Of a stretch of DNA of 53,708 nt, positions 1 through 7,382 are shown one piece after another. The notes below the pieces were generated by a model, which was not told the origin of the DNA, searched no databases, and was given only the letters and a program-made list of their open reading frames with translations. Position 1 is the stretch's first letter. Every line of letters begins with the position of its first letter. The stretch is from Acidimicrobiia bacterium (GTDB lineage Bacteria; Actinomycetota; Acidimicrobiia; Spongiisociales; JAENVV01), in the NCBI GenBank assembly GCA_016650365.1, contig JAENVV010000188.1:1-53708 (forward strand). Direction: 5' to 3'. Made by a program: the position numbers and the translations under genes.

Positions 1-207
1 CTAAGGTCCTCGCCGCACCGCAGCATCCGGACTCCCCGACAACCCATCCGCCGACCATCAGGGGCACCTGGCAGCTGATCCCAATCTGGCCAGTTGACCA
101 CGTAACACCTCAGTCCCGGCACCGGACCGCCTCGCGATGCGGAATCACGTTTTCGTCACAGTCATGCGATACGTTTTGGCCCGGTGCTGATGAGCGATCT
201 GGAGGTG

Positions 208-213
208 TACTGT
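208..213 (+). promoter_or_regulatory. Candidate leaderless -10 (TACTGT) for the Uma2 remnant
   Basis: A TANNNT hexamer lies 7 bases before the ATG at 221, and no Shine-Dalgarno sequence is visible. A start site about 7 bases after the -10 would fall on the ATG itself. No good -35 is seen. Bases 1-207 hold nothing I can assign. Confidence 0.4.
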
Positions 214-220
214 GTATGCC

Positions 221-662
221 ATGTTGCAGACCGGTGAACGAGTCACCATGGATCGGGAAACGTACGAGTCGCTCGGCGCCGAAGTACGCGGCGAGTACGT
301 CGATGGCGAACTTCGACGTACTCTCGGAGTGGGCTTGGAAGCCGGCCACGGACGAATTCATCCCCGACGTCATCGTCTTCGACCGCACTGAGGATCAACC
401 ACGACTTGGGCCCGTCCCGCATTTGGCGGTCGAGGTTTTGTCAAACGAACCAGCCCGAGACATGATTCGCAAGTTCCACAAATACGCATCGGCCGGCCTC
501 CAACATTATTGGATCATCGACCCGGACGAACCAACCATCATCGTATATGCATTGAGGGACGGTACCTACATTGAGACAGGCCGGCATCCGGCGGGGACGC
601 TTGCAACGCTCGACATTGGGGTCTTGCACTTATCGATTGATCCAATCGACCTCATAGCTTGA
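221..662 (+). pseudogene. Uma2-family (DUF820) PD-(D/E)XK endonuclease-like gene, broken by an internal deletion and frameshift
   Basis: The C-terminal part is read in the frame that contains 216 and ends at 662. It carries the Uma2 core: PDVIVFDR, then LAVEVLS with the acidic residue, then a lysine-containing RKFHKYASAGLQHYWIIDP segment. The expected family N-terminus (a start, a METYESLG-like helix and the GEYVDGEL strand) is read in a different frame, from the ATG at 221. The two halves meet near 310-322, where GEL should be followed by about 40-50 residues that are missing before the VLSEWAWKP strand. I infer a small deletion that also shifted frame. Intact family members are about 180-190 residues; only about 145 residues of homologous sequence remain. 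The start at 221 is supported by the -10 at 208. If expressed from 216, the protein would lack the proper N-terminal strands. The 3' end overlaps the NUDIX gene tail to tail by 11 bases. Confidence is high for the family and moderate for the inactivation. Confidence 0.6.
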
Positions 663-1113
663 CCAGCTGGAGGAGTCGGTCAACCAGCTCGGTTTGGGCA
701 GGATTCAGTTTGGCCTTGGCCCGGGCCGGGCTGGCCCATTCGACCCGATCGATCTCAGGAAACTCTGCCTCCTGACCCGACCTTGGCGGCCACTCCATGG
801 TGAAGGTGTTGGACATCACTGCCTCGGGATCAAGCTCGGTTTCGACGGCCCAGGCCGTAACGATCTTGCCGGACTTCTGGGTGATCGAGCCAAGTTCGAG
901 GAACGGACCCTCCGGGCACCGGACGCCGAGTTCCTCGGAGAATTCCCGTTTGGCCGCCAACAGTGGAGCCTCGCCGTCCCCTGTCTCGCCTTTCGGGATG
1001 GTCCACACCCCGTCGTCACGGTGTGCCCAGAACGGACCGCCCGGGTGGGCGATCAACATCTCCAGATCGCCCTCCCGCCACCGGTACGCCAGGATCCCGG
1101 CACTCTGTTTCAT
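652..1113 (-). CDS. NUDIX hydrolase (153 aa)
   Basis: Small pyrophosphohydrolase of the NUDIX superfamily, which cleaves nucleoside diphosphates linked to another moiety. The NUDIX box is clear: a GETGDGEAPLLAAKREFSEELG segment around residues 42-64 fits GX5EX7REUXEEXGU, with the REFSEE metal-binding glutamates intact. A WTIPKGE motif precedes it. The N-terminal SAGILAYRW and the late WPPRSGQEAEFPEIDRVEW region resemble the NTP-pyrophosphohydrolase branch (COG4119-like). The ATG overlaps the stop of the upstream AlkD gene by four bases (ATGA), so the two are almost certainly co-translated. Together they suggest a small nucleotide/DNA-damage housekeeping operon, although the substrate cannot be read from sequence. 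Confidence 0.9.
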   Translation of the reverse strand: MKQSAGILAYRWREGDLEMLIAHPGGPFWAHRDDGVWTIPKGETGDGEAPLLAAKREFSEELGVRCPEGPFLELGSITQKSGKIVTAWAVETELDPEAVMSNTFTMEWPPRSGQEAEFPEIDRVEWASPARAKAKLNPAQTELVDRLLQLVKL

Positions 1114-1808
1114 CGGTACGGAGGCATGTCAGGGATACGCTTGGCACCCTCCCGATATGTCAATCCGGACATCTCGTGCCGATGGTCAAGAAGGAATCGG
1201 CGAACCGACTCAGCATTGAACCAGGAGTAGTCACGGAGGGCCCAGCCTATGGCCTTGCGAATGAAGAACTCCTTCTCGGGCAGGCGGGCCAGGCAGTGGT
1301 CGAACAGCAATGCCTCGTCTGTCTCCAGCTTGTGGCGAACCTGGCAGATGATGGCGCTTCTTCGTAGCCACATATCTTGACTGTCAATCCACGATCGCAC
1401 GATCGGAGTGACTTCGGTCCGTTGCTTCAGGAGAGCCCGGCCAACGGCGTGGATCGCCAGCTTGTCGACCAGATCCCACCATCCCCCCTCAACGATCAAT
1501 CGCTCGTAAAGATCGATCCACTCGACGGCGACGAACTTCTTGTGTTCGGTGGCATACCCCAGAGCAACGTACTTCATTTCACGCTGTGGCTGGTTCCAAA
1601 GACCCAGCACGGATAACTCATAATCGTCTGGCGTCTCGACGAGAAAGAGCTGTTTCGCCTCCCTAAGAACCAACTTGAGGTCCGCCGAGCCGACCCCATA
1701 GAAGGGCGTGTCGGTCTTCATGTAGGCGGCCATCTGGCTGGCGCGCTCGGCATCGGCCAGACCCGACAACTCAGAGTCCACGAACGAAACGAGACCTTCC
1801 ACATCCAC
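1110..1808 (-). CDS. DNA alkylation repair protein, AlkD-like HEAT-repeat glycosylase
   Basis: Resembles AlkD, the helical HEAT-like DNA glycosylase that removes N3/N7-alkylated purines. Family landmarks in order: YMKTDTPFYGVG near the N-terminus, NQPQREMKYVALGYA, GGWWDLVDKLA, DMWLRRSAIICQ and the strongly conserved EFFIRKAIGWALRDYS. The WWDLVD aspartate corresponds to the catalytic-region aspartate of the family. I chose the GTG at 1808, giving 232 residues and matching the usual 230-240. A start at 1886 or further upstream would run through the divergent DUF402 gene. A TAACTT -10 lies exactly 7 bases before this GTG, which makes a leaderless start plausible. It overlaps the downstream NUDIX gene by four bases. 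Identification is firm; the start is moderately supported. Confidence 0.85.
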   Translation of the reverse strand: MDVEGLVSFVDSELSGLADAERASQMAAYMKTDTPFYGVGSADLKLVLREAKQLFLVETPDDYELSVLGLWNQPQREMKYVALGYATEHKKFVAVEWIDLYERLIVEGGWWDLVDKLAIHAVGRALLKQRTEVTPIVRSWIDSQDMWLRRSAIICQVRHKLETDEALLFDHCLARLPEKEFFIRKAIGWALRDYSWFNAESVRRFLLDHRHEMSGLTYREGAKRIPDMPPYR

Positions 1809-1814
1809 GCCAGC

Positions 1815-1821
1815 TAAGTTA
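1815..1821. promoter_or_regulatory. Palindromic bidirectional -10 element between AlkD and DUF402
   Basis: The seven bases TAAGTTA contain TAAGTT on the plus strand, six bases before the ATG at 1827. On the minus strand they contain TAACTT, seven bases before the GTG at 1808. Neither gene has a Shine-Dalgarno sequence in the 18-base space between the starts. The simplest reading is two leaderless transcripts fired in opposite directions from one near-symmetric -10. Confidence 0.45.
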
Positions 1822-1826
1822 CCCGA

Positions 1827-2330
1827 ATGGTCGACCGGATGAGCTTGCAGTTCTTCAAGTACCCCGACGTTCCTCATTGGCGCCATGAAAACCTGCTCGT
1901 ACTTGGTAAGGACGAGCACGGCACCTGGCTGGGATGCGAGCCGGGCTCTGAACAACAAAAAGGGAACGGGCCCATCACAACTACGATGCACCCGTGGGTT
2001 TTTTGCTCGGTCCCCGACGCCTGGTGGTCGCTCGTATTCAACAGCGAACGCCCACTAACCCATTTCCTCGACATCATCACGCCGCCCAAGATCAACGGCG
2101 ACCGGATCGAGATGGTCGACCTGGATCTCGATGTCGTTCGAACTGCTGGGGGCGAGGTGTATATCGACGACGAAGACGAATTCATCGAACACCAGAAGCT
2201 GTACGGTTACCCGCCCTGGATGATCGACAAGGCCCGCACCACCACCGCCGAACTGGTGATCGCTCTCGAGAAGGAGGCGGAGCCCTTCACGCGCGCCTGC
2301 CAGGCTTGGTTCGACCGGTTCACGGCCTGA
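1827..2330 (+). CDS. DUF402-domain protein (167 aa)
   Basis: DUF402 (FomD/NtdP-like barrel) family; some members hydrolyse nucleoside di- or triphosphates, but the role here is not established. The diagnostic stretch is EMVDLDLDVV followed by GEVYIDDEDEFIEHQ and YGYPPWMIDKA, with the acidic cluster that binds metal in characterised relatives. Near the N-terminus, KYPDVPHW is also typical. The ATG at 1827 fits the leaderless -10 at 1815; a second ATG at 1839 is possible. The gene diverges from AlkD and converges with the ABC-F gene, with only 23 bases between the stops. It stands alone as a single transcription unit. Confidence 0.85.
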   Translation: MVDRMSLQFFKYPDVPHWRHENLLVLGKDEHGTWLGCEPGSEQQKGNGPITTTMHPWVFCSVPDAWWSLVFNSERPLTHFLDIITPPKINGDRIEMVDLDLDVVRTAGGEVYIDDEDEFIEHQKLYGYPPWMIDKARTTTAELVIALEKEAEPFTRACQAWFDRFTA

Positions 2331-2353
2331 GCCTGGCCGATTGGGTGGCATGG

Positions 2354-3952
2354 CTACGCGAGCGCGACGAGTTCCAGCATTGATTCGTCGAAATAGGCCA
2401 TGGTTCCTTCAGGCATAAGGATGGCCTTGTCCGGCTTGAGGTCCGCGACGAAGTCGGAATCATGGGAAACCAGGATGATGGTGCCGCTATAGGCGTTGAG
2501 CGCTCCAAGCAGGGCCGTTTTGGCCTGGGGGTCCAGGTTGTTGGTTGGCTCATCGAGCAGGAGAACATTCGGCCGAGCGACCACCAACTGGGCCAACGCC
2601 AGCTTGGTTTTTTCCCCACCTGACAGAGTGGCGGCATCCTGATCAACCTTGTCGGCCAACAGGAAATGGCCGAGCAATGAGCGCAGTGTCTGATCGGGCT
2701 GGTCCGATACCTCGCGCATATGGTCGATCACCTCGACGCCTGGTTTGATCTGCTCGTGCTCCTGGGCGTAGTAGCCAATCGTGGTTTTGGCGCCGAGCTC
2801 GACCTCGCCGAGATCTGCGGTCTCCACGCCGGCCAGGATCCGCAACAGTGTCGTCTTCCCGGCCCCATTGAGTCCCATGATGATGATCCGCTCCCCACGG
2901 TTGGTGTCGACGTTGACGTCCAAAAACACCAGGTTGTCGCCGTACGACTTGGCCAACCCGTCTGCAACGAGTGGGGTCCGAGCCGAGGGATCTGGTTGTG
3001 GAAACGAGACATTGACCGCCTTGCCGCGGGCGGCTACTTCCACGAGATCGTGGCGGAGGCGACCAGCCCGAGTCTCCATGGTCTTGGCCTTGCGAGCCAT
3101 CTTCTCGGTTGAACCCTTGAACCGGCGAATCGTCGTTTCCAATTGATCGATCTTGGCCTGCTGAGTCTTACGTTCCCGCTCTCGCTGAACACGGCGCTTT
3201 TCGCTCTCATCGAGGAAGTGGGAATAATTACCACGGTACGCCTCAATCCGGCCGTTCTCCAGCGCCAACACCGACGTAATCGACTGGTCGAGCAGCGGGA
3301 GATCATGACTCACGACGAACAGGCCGCCTTTATAGGCTTCGAGATAGTCCATCAGCCAGGCTTTCGCATCAAGGTCGAGGTGGTTGGTTGGCTCGTCCAA
3401 CAACAAGATGTCCGTTTCTGAGTACAAGATCCGGGCAAGTTCGACTCGCCGTCGTTGACCACCGGACATTGAAGTCACCGGCTGGTCAAGGTCCTCGTTG
3501 TCAATGCCGATGGCCGCCGCGATCGCCTTGGCGCCGGCTTCCAGTTGAAATCCGCCCTTGGCCTCAAACTCGTCGTGCAGCCGACCGAACTGGAGGATGG
3601 CTCGTTCCTGCTCCTCACCGGTCGAGTGTTCGATCTTCAATCGAGCTCGCTCAATGCCGCGTTGCATTCCGCCGACATCACGGGCTGTCAGGATGCGCTC
3701 CAGGGCAGTCATGTCGGGATGCTCAAGTTCGTCGAGTGGGACTTCCTGCGAGAAATAGCCCACTCGACCGGTCTTCGTGATCGTGCCGTCGGCCGGCTGC
3801 GTCTTGCCGATCAGCGTCTTCATCAGCGTCGTTTTGCCCGCGCCGTTCCGCCCGACCAATCCGACCTTGTCGCCAGCTTGAACGGTGAATGAAACGTCTT
3901 CGAGGAGGACCCGAACACCCGCTTCTATACGGACATCTCGTACGAGGAGCAT
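2354..3952 (-). CDS. ABC-F family ATPase (532 aa)
   Basis: Soluble duplicated ABC ATPase of the ABC-F class, whose members act on the ribosome as translation factors or antibiotic-resistance proteins. First Walker A GRNGAGKTT at residues 34-42, first signature SGGQ at 163-166, then a charged linker rich in Arg/Lys/Glu (ABC-F interdomain linker, with YRGNYSHFLDESEKRR before it). Second Walker A GLNGAGKTT at about 360-368 and second signature SGGE at 444-447. No membrane segments. The ATG at 3952 is preferred because MLLVRDV begins the usual ABC-F fold; a longer reading to 4099 would add 49 unrelated residues overlapping the previous gene. It is the last gene of a six-gene minus-strand run, separated from the methyltransferase by 134 bases. 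Whether it is housekeeping (EttA-like) or protective cannot be decided. Confidence 0.92.
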   Translation of the reverse strand: MLLVRDVRIEAGVRVLLEDVSFTVQAGDKVGLVGRNGAGKTTLMKTLIGKTQPADGTITKTGRVGYFSQEVPLDELEHPDMTALERILTARDVGGMQRGIERARLKIEHSTGEEQERAILQFGRLHDEFEAKGGFQLEAGAKAIAAAIGIDNEDLDQPVTSMSGGQRRRVELARILYSETDILLLDEPTNHLDLDAKAWLMDYLEAYKGGLFVVSHDLPLLDQSITSVLALENGRIEAYRGNYSHFLDESEKRRVQRERERKTQQAKIDQLETTIRRFKGSTEKMARKAKTMETRAGRLRHDLVEVAARGKAVNVSFPQPDPSARTPLVADGLAKSYGDNLVFLDVNVDTNRGERIIIMGLNGAGKTTLLRILAGVETADLGEVELGAKTTIGYYAQEHEQIKPGVEVIDHMREVSDQPDQTLRSLLGHFLLADKVDQDAATLSGGEKTKLALAQLVVARPNVLLLDEPTNNLDPQAKTALLGALNAYSGTIILVSHDSDFVADLKPDKAILMPEGTMAYFDESMLELVALA

Positions 3953-4086
3953 CAGGACGAGGAGGCTAGTGGCGACCGAACCTGGACTACTAATCCCACT
4001 TCCGCCAACCAAGGCCGCCGGACGAACCCGGCCCGATGCAACGAATGAAACAGCGATCCGTCGGATCTTCGATTTTGCCGACTCGC

Positions 4087-4905
4087 CTAGACCCGCCACC
4101 AGACGGTGGCCAATGATTTCTGCCGGTCCTCGAGCTGGACCCGCCCAGCATCGAGTTGCACGATCTCCGGGTCAAGGGCCGCTTCGAGCTCCGCCCAACG
4201 GTCGATGGGTACCAGCAGCCGCCTGCCGTAGAACGTCAGGAGCTCTTCTCGATCCGCAAACCACATCGGCGCCCCGCCGTCCCAACGTTCAACGATCGGA
4301 GCCACGTCCAATGACTCCTCGATGACTGCGACCAGATCGTCAACGGTCGGCCCGACGGGTCGGTCAAGGTTGTGGAGCTTCCGGTAGTACGGCCCGAGAT
4401 GGGCCCATGGATGGTTCTCGAACTCCTGGATAACGACTGCGGTTCGGGCAGCCGACTGCATCGCGGTCAAGAACGGCACCAGATCCGGGACATTGTGGAT
4501 CACATGCGAACAGGTAACGACATCAGCGCGATCAGCGAGACCAGCCGATTCGGGCCAACCACCTTCTACGACCAGAACACTGAGCCCTCGCTCAGCTGCC
4601 ACGGTTCGAAGCTTGGCAGCCATTCCGGCGTCACGCTCGACGGCGGTTACGGAGACCCCTTCGGCCGCCAGGTCGAGGCAACTCCCACCTGCTCCGGCTC
4701 CGATATCGATCATCGATCCTGGTCTGAAGCGCCGAATAACTTTGCGGGTGTGTCGTTCAGGAATGTGCCCATCGGCCGCCATGGAATCTCGCCTGGCAAA
4801 GAGATCTGCCGGCCACTCGTATGGATTCCACGGAACCGCGTCGAGCAGCTCTTGTGGAATTGCCCAGGCTTCGAGCTGCTCCCGCCATCGCTGAGCCGCA
4901 GTCAT
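4087..4905 (-). CDS. Class I SAM-dependent methyltransferase (272 aa)
   Basis: Motif I is MIDIGAGAGGSCLDLA at residues 65-80, followed by the acidic ribose-binding residue in TAVERD (Glu90). A motif-IV-like VVTCSHVIHNV segment and QEFENHPWAH follow in the C-terminal half. The N-terminal 60 residues are helical and charged, as in methyltransferases with a substrate-recognition cap. The substrate cannot be told. It sits 14 bases downstream of the Mca-like gene and upstream of ABC-F, so it is probably in the same transcript. Small-molecule methylation is as likely as macromolecule methylation. Confidence 0.8.
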   Translation of the reverse strand: MTAAQRWREQLEAWAIPQELLDAVPWNPYEWPADLFARRDSMAADGHIPERHTRKVIRRFRPGSMIDIGAGAGGSCLDLAAEGVSVTAVERDAGMAAKLRTVAAERGLSVLVVEGGWPESAGLADRADVVTCSHVIHNVPDLVPFLTAMQSAARTAVVIQEFENHPWAHLGPYYRKLHNLDRPVGPTVDDLVAVIEESLDVAPIVERWDGGAPMWFADREELLTFYGRRLLVPIDRWAELEAALDPEIVQLDAGRVQLEDRQKSLATVWWRV

Positions 4906-4919
4906 TCGGTCGTCCGGGC

Positions 4920-5765
4920 CTATCGGAGTCCGGTGAAGAGGTCGTCTTCGGGACTCGCCACATCAACATCTGAAAAGATCCGTACAAAAGACTCCAACCC
5001 GAATACCGTCGGGCGAATGTCGGCAGGAACCTGAAAGAAGAACCAATCCTCGGGAATCTGAGTTCTGTGCGCTCTCCAGGCGTCCTCTTTGCGACCGAAC
5101 TGATCCTTGACGTCGATCCAGGCGTCGATCATCTCATCTGGTGTGCCACCGTGACGCTGTTGTTCATACTCATCGTCATTGATCAAACCGGCCTCAAGCC
5201 TGGCGAGGGCAAACCCGGCCACCCTCGTGCGGGGCCACGCCGACCAATACACCTTCGACGGCCGCCACAATTCTTCGCCGCCGGCCAGCGGAAACCGTCC
5301 CAGATCCATGGCACCCCAGTAGGCAGCCAGGCCGATTCTGTGAACCTGGATGTGATCAGGATGTCCATAACCACCAAACGGGTCATAAATCACCAGAACT
5401 TCGGGCTGATACTTCCGGATAAGTTTGATGAGCCGACCGGTTGCCTCCATAAAATCTGCTTGCCAGAAACAGCGCTCGTCTGCGTTGGGCTCCGTACCCA
5501 TCATTCCCGAGTCGCGATATCCGAGGAACTCGTGATTCTGAACCCCGAGAATCTTCAAGGCATTGGCAAGCTCTTCGGCGCGCATCTCGACAAGCCGTGG
5601 CTTGAGGTCGTCCGGGTTCTCGTAATTGTGAATTTCCCCCTCGGCGCCGTCGGTTGCCGTGACGACAACGACCTCTTCGCCCCGGTCGGCGTACCAGGCC
5701 AGTGTGCCGCCGGTTGAAGTGGTCTCGTCATCGGGATGGGCGTGAAACGCCATTAGTCCAGGCAT
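4920..5765 (-). CDS. mca: PIG-L/LmbE-like zinc amidase, probable mycothiol S-conjugate amidase (281 aa)
   Basis: Zn-dependent N-acetylglucosaminyl amidase family. The zinc motif AHPDDE is at residues 9-14 and the second zinc histidine lies in the YGHPDHIQVH block (His135-His138). ATDGAEGEIHNY after the first motif and the FLGYRDSGMMGTEPN block fit Mca (which cleaves mycothiol conjugates during detoxification) better than MshB; the GYRDSGM region is typical of both. The presence of this gene suggests mycothiol chemistry, a hallmark of Actinobacteria. The ATG at 5765 starts just before the catalytic motif; 5753 is an alternative. Extension to 5981 would overlap the upstream gene. It lies 22 bases after DUF2087 and 14 before the methyltransferase. 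Confidence 0.85.
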   Translation of the reverse strand: MPGLMAFHAHPDDETTSTGGTLAWYADRGEEVVVVTATDGAEGEIHNYENPDDLKPRLVEMRAEELANALKILGVQNHEFLGYRDSGMMGTEPNADERCFWQADFMEATGRLIKLIRKYQPEVLVIYDPFGGYGHPDHIQVHRIGLAAYWGAMDLGRFPLAGGEELWRPSKVYWSAWPRTRVAGFALARLEAGLINDDEYEQQRHGGTPDEMIDAWIDVKDQFGRKEDAWRAHRTQIPEDWFFFQVPADIRPTVFGLESFVRIFSDVDVASPEDDLFTGLR

Positions 5766-5787
5766 GGCAGCCAGGATAGCCGGATGC

Positions 5788-6339
5788 TCAAGTTGGCCTG
5801 GTTTGACCCGGATACCGGCCGCCAATGCGCCAGTAGACCCCATCGGCCCTGGCGAGTAACTCCTCATCGACCAGATACCGACGCAGCGCTGCATAGTCCG
5901 AAAAGAAGAGTTGGAGCATGAACGACACCTGACGCTCCGGATACCGAACCCCCGGTTCAAACGCCTGCACCAGGCGCTCAAGAACCACCAGACGTTTTGT
6001 GCGGTTCGTCGGGATGGAAATCAACCGGGTGCCCTGAAAGAAGGCATTGAGGACCTTGACTTCATCTTCAGACCAGTCTCCGGCCAGGATTTCGGGAGCG
6101 GCTCGCTCCTCATCGGGGAGTTGGGCACCGAGCTGATCAAAGACCTCTCCGTTGAGTGAATGATCTTCCTTGAGCAGTCCCGCCTCACGGAGCCGCGCGG
6201 CAGCCAGGAGCAGCTTCTTGCGATCGCCCCCCGTTGTCTCGGCGAAGTCGGTAACCGAAAAGGGTCCCAGCGCCGCCCGCCCGAGCAGCGCCAGTCGATC
6301 GCGATCGACTACCACCCTTAGGAACTCGGTGGGAGTCAC
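5788..6339 (-). CDS. DUF2087-domain protein with a winged-helix-like N-terminus (183 aa)
   Basis: The C-terminal 90 residues are DUF2087: FFQGTRLISIPTNRTKRLVV, then ERLVQAFEPGVRYPERQV, then YAALRRYLVDEELLAR and a terminal YWRIGG. The N-terminal half (PFSVTDFAETTGGDRKKLLL, then AARLREAGLL) looks like a helix-turn-helix, as in regulators that carry DUF2087. DNA binding is therefore likely but not shown. The start is a GTG whose last two bases are shared with the TGA of the SGNH gene (GTGA). It is embedded between surface acyl-transfer genes and the Mca-like amidase, so it may regulate part of this run. Confidence 0.85.
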   Translation of the reverse strand: MTPTEFLRVVVDRDRLALLGRAALGPFSVTDFAETTGGDRKKLLLAAARLREAGLLKEDHSLNGEVFDQLGAQLPDEERAAPEILAGDWSEDEVKVLNAFFQGTRLISIPTNRTKRLVVLERLVQAFEPGVRYPERQVSFMLQLFFSDYAALRRYLVDEELLARADGVYWRIGGRYPGQTRPT

Positions 6340-7382
6340 GGACGGCCGGCCACTTCAGGCTCAGCCGGCCGGATCCCGCACCGGTGTTCGGTCGGCTCCG
6401 GGAACAGGCGTTGGAGATCTGACCCGAGCCGACGAGACAACAGCTCGGTTCCGGAGAGATTCAGATGATATAAGTCGGAGAAGAACTGCCGGTCGTCGTC
6501 CATGTCGACATACCTGATTACTGGAATGTTGTAGTCGACTCCAAGTTGGCCGATTGCCTCCTCAAACGCAAGAACATCAGCCATTCCGTCAGGGAGAACC
6601 ACAGACAACTCCTCATTGAGCGTCGGCATCCTGACGACCACAACTCGCATCCCCAAACCAGTAGCGTCCTCGATCATCGCTCGAACCGCCCGATCTTCGT
6701 TGCCGCCAACTGAGAAGTTCACGAAGACCTCTTGTGCGAGTTGATCGAGCCCGGCTTGGGTAGGTACTTGGTACACATTGTTATCAAAGCCTTGAAACCG
6801 CCCTCCGTCGGTGAGTACGGTGACCGGCCAGCCAGGGGTTCGCCCCCACACCAGATATCGAGCAACGTTCTCAGGTTCCCGAAGCCGGGAGCGGATCCGG
6901 ACGAACGTGGAGAAGCGCCCGACCTGCTGTTCGAGTGAAGCCCAGCTGAACTGACCGTACAAGCCCAACCGACCAGCCGATGGCAGGTACTCGCGCAGGT
7001 CGTAGGAAATCCCCGGATTGGCATCGTTGTAGTCACGGATCGATATCCCGATGACTACGACCTCCGGACACAAATCCGGCCAGACGAGATCACGTGACCA
7101 GACCTTCCAGGTACTCGGAGTAGTCGAGGGAATTGCCGCGTTGTAACCCGACGAGAACCGGCTTTCCTCTCCGACAAAACCCGAATCAATTCCGGCATTC
7201 ACGACTGACGACCCGATAAACACAACGTCAACCTGACCAGCCCGGTCGATCTGATCTGCCTTGTCCTGGGTGAACTGGTTGTCCCACAAGAGTTGGCCGG
7301 GAATGTGCGGCGCCAGCAAACGGGCTCCCCCTTCAAGGAGCAGCACCACGACGAGGAATCCAAGAATGAGCGAACGACGCAT
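6336..7382 (-). CDS. SGNH/GDSL-hydrolase-like partner of MBOAT, membrane-anchored (348 aa)
   Basis: Has an N-terminal signal-anchor helix (residues 4-16, SLILGFLVVVLLL). Block I of the SGNH fold is VVFIGSSVVNAG with the likely catalytic serine at 58/59. The Asp-x-x-His block is SDLYHLN near Asp303/His306. Such proteins (AlgJ/AlgX, DltD or PatB-like) work with an MBOAT protein to O-acylate a cell-surface polymer outside the membrane. Translation is coupled to MBOAT: the stop and start share one base (TGATG). I use the ATG at 7382; a longer frame to 7631 would lie inside the MBOAT gene and does not look natural. The target polymer is unknown. Confidence 0.85.
   Translation of the reverse strand: MRRSLILGFLVVVLLLEGGARLLAPHIPGQLLWDNQFTQDKADQIDRAGQVDVVFIGSSVVNAGIDSGFVGEESRFSSGYNAAIPSTTPSTWKVWSRDLVWPDLCPEVVVIGISIRDYNDANPGISYDLREYLPSAGRLGLYGQFSWASLEQQVGRFSTFVRIRSRLREPENVARYLVWGRTPGWPVTVLTDGGRFQGFDNNVYQVPTQAGLDQLAQEVFVNFSVGGNEDRAVRAMIEDATGLGMRVVVVRMPTLNEELSVVLPDGMADVLAFEEAIGQLGVDYNIPVIRYVDMDDDRQFFSDLYHLNLSGTELLSRRLGSDLQRLFPEPTEHRCGIRPAEPEVAGRP

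Noticed and set aside
110-388. Minus-strand frame of 92 codons opposite the Uma2 remnant
   Set aside because: The opposite strand has clear Uma2 homology; this translation is featureless.
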